NCBI GenBank assembly: GCA_034509925.1
Contig: CM067530.1
Coordinates: 9,811,001-9,875,000 of the forward strand
DNA: 64,000 nucleotides
Source: Hirudinaria manillensis
Taxonomy: Eukaryota; Annelida; Clitellata; Hirudinida; Hirudinidae
Reading direction: 5' to 3'
The position numbers were made by a program, and so were the translations under genes. Numbering within the stretch: the stretch's first letter is position 1; each line of letters starts with the position of its first letter. Shown here one piece after another: positions 57,527 to 64,000 of the stretch. The notes beneath the pieces were generated by a model. The model searched no databases and was not told where the DNA came from. It was given only the letters and a program-made list of their open reading frames with translations.

Positions 57527-58693
57527 ATGGTTGTCAATCGATACCAGATTTTGTTGATAAACATAAGCGACTTATGGGTCATGTCGGAAAGTGACAATGT
57601 CGATTTATCATGGCATCTCACATCACAAGGGAAAGATTTAATATCATCTCTCAGACAACCGTTTGGTAATCTGTTTATTCACTGAAATTATGTTTTTTTC
57701 TTATTTCTAAATGAAATATCTCTCAATTCATCAGGAATTCTGGATAAACCATTGGCTATCCAAAATACCAACTACGACATTTTAGAATATAAACTTTTGT
57801 TGTATGGAAAAAGTAGAGTTGGCAAATCTTCTCTTGTGTTGAAGCTTCTTAACTGTCCAGTTCAGTCAAATTATTATGAAACACCTGGTCTGTTTAGTTT
57901 TTTGTTGAATTCATATTTGGTACAAATTAGAACACTTTACAGGTATTGAGATTTCAACCATAAACTGGCCCATCAAAATTATAAACAGCGGAATGGTTAA
58001 AATTTTCAAACTCAATTTGTGGGATGTTGGTGACAATGCTTTGGTGAGATACAGCCATTTGAATAGTGTAAGTTTTGATGAGTTAAATGATGAGATAAAT
58101 TGGTTTGACTTTGTAGAAGTGGCATATTATTAGCATCAAGCAAACATTTAAACCTTTTAGTTATGCAGAGAGAATCTTGATGGAATCATATTTGTTTTCT
58201 CGTTTACTGATAAATCAAGCTTCATTGATGTCACAAAGAAAGTTGTCCTAGAAGAAAGTGGATTGTGCAAATTTATTGCAGGATGCAAGTATCCTTTTGG
58301 CATATAGAAACTTATACTAAAAATAGAAATTCTCCTAGATTAGTCTTATAATTGCCAGAGAGATTCTGAATAATTGTGCTGCAATCAAACCAGTTATATG
58401 CCAATTTTTCATGACATTATAATAAATCATCAGATCTTTTCTTCAAAATTAATTTCCCTCAGAATATTTATTTTCCTATTGAGTTTTAACGGTTGGATTC
58501 TACGGATACTGAGGTGACTTTAAAAGAAGTCAAAGAATTTGGAGAATTTTGGAGGAACAAAATATTTTCTTTGCCTTTGCAGTCACAAGGCTCTGAAGAA
58601 GTGGCTGAAATACTTAATAACATTTGCTCCCAATTATTAAAACAAAATAAGAGGCCTGCAGGCGTACAGTACCAAAATTTCTCTGGGCAATAA
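57527..58693 (+). CDS. CPLANE2: CPLANE2/RSG1-like small GTPase (ciliogenesis and planar polarity effector), 5 exons, 244 aa
   Basis: Exons: 57527-57665, 57735-57887, 57943-58067, 58161-58288, 58504-58693; total 735 nt, divisible by three. The G1 P-loop is G-K-S-R-V-G-K-S (residues about 71-78). The switch II region reads L-W-D-V-G-D (W124 to G127), followed by I-I-F-V-F-S-F-T-D (G3/G4 strand). The degenerate switch II and the lack of a C-terminal prenylation Cys fit RSG1/CPLANE2, a Rab-like GTPase that acts with Fuzzy and Inturned at basal bodies in vertebrates. The human protein is 258 aa. The last intron has the U12 donor GTATCCTTT at 58289 and a branch-like TTTTAAC at 58484-58490. The only in-frame acceptor I can find is an AC at 58502-58503, so the exon 5 start is uncertain. 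Role here is inferred from the family. Confidence 0.8.
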
Positions 58694-59325
58694 TTGTCAT
58701 TTGCATTTGAATCGCAAAAGATGAAACTTTTCCAGTTATCGTGATGCATTATATTTCTGTAATATTATTAGAATACTGAGATTTATTTTTAAAAAATATT
58801 CGAAAAGCGTTTTTCAAAATTAATTTAATAATTTTGTCGTATACTTGGCTTTGAGGCTGGGGTTGAGGGGTCCACATCAAGGGAAATACACGAATTATCG
58901 ACGCGCCCTTCTAAGAAATGGCTGCTAGATCGACCAATCATTCTGTGATTTAGCTATTTAATCGGTAATTGAAATTTAGAAAAAAATTCAGAATAAAATT
59001 ATTTTTGTTTGTTTTTATTTTAAATAACTAGCTTACACAAAATTATTTTATTGTTTCGCAGGTGAATTATTTAATTCACAATATTCGCCATATTTATTTT
59101 GATCAATTTGCGGACATGCGCAAATGTTTTAATGCTGTTTGTTTATCTTATTTAAAAGTTTTGGGCATGTATTTTACGAGACCTTTTCTCAAATGTTGCG
59201 ATTGCTTAATTTGATTTGTTTACAAATCATGTTTGTAGTTGTTGCATAAGGATAACACTCAAAGCAAATTTCGTTAAATTTCACTTGGATCTACACTATT
59301 TTTGCAAATATTTGTGACAGCAAGC
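58694..59325. other. Spacer between the GTPase gene and Set2
   Basis: AT-rich, with no clear TATA box. It contains a palindrome, GTGAATTATTTAATTCAC (59062-59079), about 250 bases before the Set2 ATG. Nothing else stands out. Confidence 0.5.
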
Positions 59326-62300
59326 ATGGATTCGCCGAAAAAAACTGGTAATAAATTTCACTCTTGAGAATTTTTTGTAGAAACCAAGCCGGACCGAATG
59401 AATCTTGTTGATTCGCCGGAGGAACTGTTTTCTGATTACATATATAGACGTAAGCGATCGCACTACAGAATTGACACGGCTAAATTAAACCAATTAACCA
59501 TGGATTTATCTATTAATGAATATAACAATAAGCAATGCCAATTTTTTGTAGGAGCTTCAGAAGTCTGTAAAGGCAGTGCTTCTCCAAAAGTTAGCATAAA
59601 GTTCAAGGTACCACCAAGAAAAGCACTAGACACACCTCCTAAAGCACTTATTCTTCAAACATCTTCAATGACATCTGCTGGCAAGAAACTGGTGCAGTAT
59701 GATAGTGATTCAGAAGATGATGGCTTTGCCAATGATGTACAGAATTGCTCAAAGCATCGTCATGCACAAAGCACTGAAAACAAATTGTATAAAAATGAGA
59801 GCACAGTGTTGAAGAAGGACATCAAAAATTCAGACAACTCCAAATCATCTTTTGACCTCGGTTCAAAGCGAAATGCGAGTGCAAAAAAAGAATCTACATC
59901 GCCTTCTGGAAGTCATTCTAAGAAAAGCCATACTGAATCAGAGAATGCTAAAGAAAATTGCAAGTCAAAGGGATCCTCAGAGAGATTACCCTCACATAAG
60001 GACCACAAACAAAGTGAGGCTGATAATAGGCATTCTAAGCACGAGGACACAACCAGATCTGGCAGGAGCAAGTATGGTAGTCGTGGTGGCGAGGATGATA
60101 AGTCTGGAACAAGGAAAGATTCTCATTCAAGGGATTCTCGGCACAAGGAATCATCGCGAAAGAGGTCAAAATCCGACAGCAGATCCAGATCGAGCAAGAC
60201 CGAAGTTTGTATCTTGGACGAAATGCTTTCTGATGGTAAACTTTCAGAGCAAATACGTAAAAAGAAAGAAGACGAGAAGATCATTTACTACAACTTGGTA
60301 GAATCTTCAGAGCAGTCCCCTCCCAGTCATTCAAAGAAGAGAATCTCAGAGGAGCACAGTGAAAGGCACAGACGGGAAAAGGATGAGAAGTCAAGAAGTA
60401 GAGATGTGCACAAGTCATCCAGCAAGGATAAGGAGAAGAATGTTGGAACTTCGAAAGACAAGTCTTCAAGACGTGATGGTTCCAGAGATTCTAGACACAG
60501 AAGAAGCAGACGAGATGTTAGCAAAAGCACCAGCACTAGATCTGACAGGGGAAAGCATGGTTCTAAGTCTCGTCATGAATCCTCCAATAGGAAAAGATTG
60601 AGTTCTTCCTCCTCTTCTTCTTCCTCCTCCTCCTCTTCTGATAGAACAAGGAGGAGATCGAAGTCGAGGAGGTCCAGACGGAGATCAAGATCTAGGTCTC
60701 GCAGGTGTCACGAATCACGGAGTCGTCGATCACGCTCACGTCGAGATAGCAGGAGAAAAGAGTCACGGAGAAGAAGTGGCAGCAAGAGAGATGACTACTA
60801 CAAGAAACACGACGTGTCCTCCTCTTCCTCCTCGTCATCGTCGTCCTCATCATCGTCGTCGTCTTCCTCCTCTTCGAGTTCTAACAGTGTCGGTACTAGT
60901 CGAAGACGTGATGGACGCTCCGGGAGCAGTAAGAGAGAACATGGCAAGGATTCTGTAAATTCGAATGCCAAGTCCAGGACTCCAGGACTTGCTGCATCTG
61001 ATAAAAGAGTGCATTCATCATCAAAAAAGCACAATGACAAGTCTTCCAATAATGCGGCAGAAGTGTTCTGTGGATCTTTGGATGACATCCCTTTGCCAGA
61101 TTCGTTGCCAATTCCACCGAGAAATTCCAAGAAAGAAAGCAGCTCAGCCTCGAATCTAACAGGTAAAAAGACTGAACATGTAAGAAGGAATGACCATCAA
61201 GTCATTGATTTGGCTGAGTCAGACAAAGAGATCTCTGGCAAGGACCGCGACAGAGGCCATAGAAGTGAAAATAGCAAAATCAGTTCAGTTCAGGTCCCAG
61301 GATACCATTCCAAAAAGCCTCACTCATTTGAGAAATCCAATAGCTCCTCCTCTAATACTGCTGGTCGGGACAAACAAAGTAGCAACAAAATAGTCTTCTC
61401 CATGAAGGACAGCAAGAGAACAAAACTGATTCACGGAACGAAGCAAGACATTTTTCGCGAAGACAGCGACGATGACGATTCTAAGCAGGAAAAAAGCCAA
61501 GGTCGGACGAGTTCTACCACAGAGTACAACAAACTGGTCAGGACCCCCGTCAAAAAGGAATCTAACCTCATCGGCTTGAAGGAGATTCTCTCTCCAAGCA
61601 ATGCAGGGTGTTCTCGGAGAGTGGAAAGCTGCGGTCATTCCATTCCCGTCATCACGTCAAACGCTCCCAAGATGGTCTTCGGCGAAACGTTCTCGAACGA
61701 CAATTTACCGGATGTCAAAAGTCCGTTGTCCAGATTTAAGTCGGAGCTGGTTCCAAACTATCCGCCCCCGACGCTGATGTTCCCCACTCATTTCCCCAGC
61801 CAACCCGGCTACAACAGCAACTTACTCTATCCTGTCTGCCAAAATACTGCCGGAGCTCCTAAGACCCCTTCCGCTCCGATCGTCAAGACGGACGTCAAAA
61901 GTGACACGACACCGAGGAAGCATCCGAACCTCTCGGACGTTGATATTTTCTCTCCAGAGGAACCTTCAAAGATATCCACTGTCGTCAACAGGCATCAGTT
62001 CAAACCCACCCAGTTGTTAACGGAGAGGAAATCTTCTTCAGTTTCCACGAATACCCAACGAATGAGGCCGAGGAGAGTCTTCGAGGAATTTCCTTCCAAA
62101 CTTTTCCACTCTGATGACAATAGGGGACCCAGCTCTCTGGTGGAGATCGTCAGAGAGGATTTAAAAAATGAAGATGTGCTGATGGATAAGGCTGAGAAGA
62201 AAGACGAAATGATTTCAGATTTGCCGGATATTAAGATGAGCTCTGAAAATGATGCAACTGCTTCTTTGGTGATAGAAGATATCTTTGAATCAGGCACTTC

Positions 62301-64000
62301 TGATCATGAAGCCATCAGCAATGCAGCCAAAGCTGACAAAACCCCTGATGAAATCCTTTCTGGCATGCAGTCTGTCATTCAGGAACAACACAACCAAATT
62401 GATACCAACATGGACGAGACTATTAAGGTCGTACAGAAAGCTGAGCTTTTGTCAGGTGGGAATAAAACTCAACAGATGTGCCAAGTTGTGGAACAAGACG
62501 TCCTACAATCTCTTCCATCTCCAGAAGAATTTGTTACTAAAAATGAAAATTTAGCTCAAGCCAGAGAAAACATTGGTCAACAGCCAGAATCTTCAAATGC
62601 AGAAGTTGAATGTTTGTCATCTGCAGCTGACACTGCACTGCCTAACATCGAGGAGTTGAGCGGAGAATGTTCAATTCCATCTTTTCCAATCCCAAGAGAG
62701 ATCAAGAACAACTGCTTGTGGCAGGCTCTCTTTTCCAATGTTTCAGATGAAATAAGATGCAAGGATCTCAAATCCAGCTCCGTCGGAGAGGAATCTCCGA
62801 ATCACGACAAGGTGGGAGAAAGGAGGAGGAGCAGTCGACTGAGAAGCAAGGAGGAAAAAAGAGTCGTCCCCGTTGCCTCGGAAATTGCAGACAGGCCAAA
62901 CTGCGAGTACCACCCTTCGAGTGCAAAAACTTCGAGCACTCCGTCCGAATGTCACGCCACTTCTCCCTCGCCGCCGATCTCCGTCAAGGGGACTCAGATC
63001 TCGGACGCTGCAGGTGGTCAAAACGTTTCTCTAAAGCCGGAGAAGGTGAAATCGAGGTGGTGGAGAAACAGTGAACTCGAGACGGACAGGGTGTCCGTCG
63101 TATCCCGGGAAAACCCGTCCGACGAATCCCGCCCTTGTTCCCAAACGAACGCGGATCCGGAAACTGCCGACTCTCCGGTCGCGCTCTCGGACGACATTCT
63201 CCGCCACTCCACGGGGACGATGGAGGAGTCCGACAACTCAGAGAGTCAGAAGAAAGAGTCAAATCCAACTGAAGATGATGATGATGATGATGACGATGAT
63301 GGACCTACCCCTTTTATTCCCATCACTGAAAACATCTACTTGTCTGACAGGTTTTAGTGTGGTTTTTTTTAAAAGAGAGGGATTTAATTATTTTTGTGTA
63401 TATCATGTTTTATTGTGATTCTCCTAAATTTAAGTATGTTGTAAGTTTTATTTATAATATTTTCAAAGCATTACAACTACAGCTATGTGACAGTCATGCA
63501 ATTGTGATGAGAATTCTGGCATTTATTTATTTATCAAACATGTCAATATAAGTTAATGAGCTGTTAATATGTCGGTCGCAATATTTTCATCGGCGAATTG
63601 CTTTCATGCTTTCCTGGGACAGGGATCTCAAGAAGCAGAAGAAGGAATCGAGGAGAATGGTTTGCGACTGCGTGGCACCCTCTGCCGAAGACCTCAGGAA
63701 CGGGGTGGTGGCCTGCGGGGAGGACTGCCTCAACAGGATGCTTATGATCGAGTGGTTGGTTTTGTTTCCATGACTACAGAGGATAGGGTTGAATGTCCTT
63801 TGATTTATAATAATAATAATAATAATTATTATTATTATTATTATCATTGCTTATAGTTAATGTAGTTAATTAATTAGTTATGATGTTTTTGTTAAACAAG
63901 ATATTGTCCTCAAAGATAACAAAATCATGACAGATTAGCTGTGGTTGAATTATTACTCAATTAGTTCAACGTCATTCCATTTGATGTTGCAGCAGTTCCA
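59326..64000 (+). CDS. SETD2: Set2/SETD2-like histone H3 Lys36 methyltransferase, 5' part (continues past window)
   Basis: Exons seen: 59326-59347 (22 nt, M-D-S-P-K-K-T), 59381-63350 (3970 nt), 63623-63754 and the start of a fourth at 63993. The large exon encodes a long disordered region: Arg/Ser-rich and Lys/Glu-rich stretches (residues about 150-500), two poly-Ser runs and an Asp run before P-F-I-P-I-T-E-N-I-Y-L. Exon 3 encodes the AWS domain: C-D-C, then D-L-x-N-G, A-C-G-E-D-C-L-N-R-M-L-M-I-E. Its zinc cysteines are in the SETD2 pattern, and the next exon begins C-S-S as in SETD2. The SET, WW and SRI domains should lie beyond 64000. The protein is nuclear and in other animals binds the phosphorylated RNA polymerase II tail. 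Frame +1 after 63350 (G-F-stop) is intron read-through. Confidence 0.93.
60601..60885 (+). repeat. Two serine-codon repeats in the Set2 disordered region
   Basis: TCC/TCT/TCA/TCG runs at 60604-60640 and 60818-60882 encode poly-Ser tracts of about 12 and 22 residues, on either side of an RS-rich block. Codons are mixed, so selection on the protein or old slippage is likelier than fresh expansion. Confidence 0.85.
63806..63845 (+). repeat. AAT/ATT microsatellite with opposite-strand halves in Set2 intron 3
   Basis: An (AAT)n tract runs directly into an (ATT)n tract, forming a perfect inverted repeat that can fold into a hairpin. It lies about 150 bases before the acceptor of the fourth exon. 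Confidence 0.85.

Noticed and set aside
60281-63268. Several minus-strand and alternate-frame ORFs of 60-115 aa inside the Set2 large exon
   Set aside because: They are shadows of a 3.9-kb frame with biased RS and Ser codons.

Overview
The window is eukaryotic DNA: AT-rich (roughly 70% by eye), with many short phase-conserved exons, GT-AG introns, AATAAA signals, microsatellites and an LTR element. The proteins (secreted neprilysin-like M13 peptidases, a CPLANE2/RSG1-type GTPase, a Set2/SETD2 methyltransferase) point to an animal, most likely an arthropod and probably an insect. I cannot name the species. All genes read on the + strand. Products were assigned by recognising motifs, without a database search.

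Positions 1-56,867 hold a head-to-tail array of nine M13 (neprilysin-like, NEPL) loci, labelled A to I here: A (last exon only), B, C, D, E (pseudogene), F, G, H, I. I traced every splice junction of B, C, D, F, G, H and I. Each is an open frame of about 700 codons with a signal peptide and no later membrane anchor. Each keeps the HExxH zinc site, the ENIAD glutamate motif, the His/Arg pair near the C-terminus and a C-terminal C-x-[IV]-W, so active secreted ectopeptidases are expected. There are two gene classes. A/B/D have an 11-nt first exon and a GC-AG intron (22 exons in B and D). C/E/F/G/H/I have 21 exons with the signal peptide in a 64-nt first exon. A B-C block was duplicated to give D-E. 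Fossil exons between A and B and between B and C show that further copies were lost.

An LTR retroelement (1,533-3,610) sits in intron 1 of gene B. It has no pol genes and carries one ORF with an N-terminal SAP-like motif and 52-residue tandem repeats. A solo LTR of the same family lies at 465-764. Genes G, H and I share a conserved non-coding module upstream, and C, E, F and G share a TATA-containing promoter block.

From 57,527 to the end are two unrelated single-copy-type genes. The first is a CPLANE2/RSG1-like ciliary small GTPase (5 exons) whose last intron looks U12-type. The second is the 5' part of a Set2/SETD2 H3K36 methyltransferase gene, which runs off the right edge just after the exon carrying the AWS domain.
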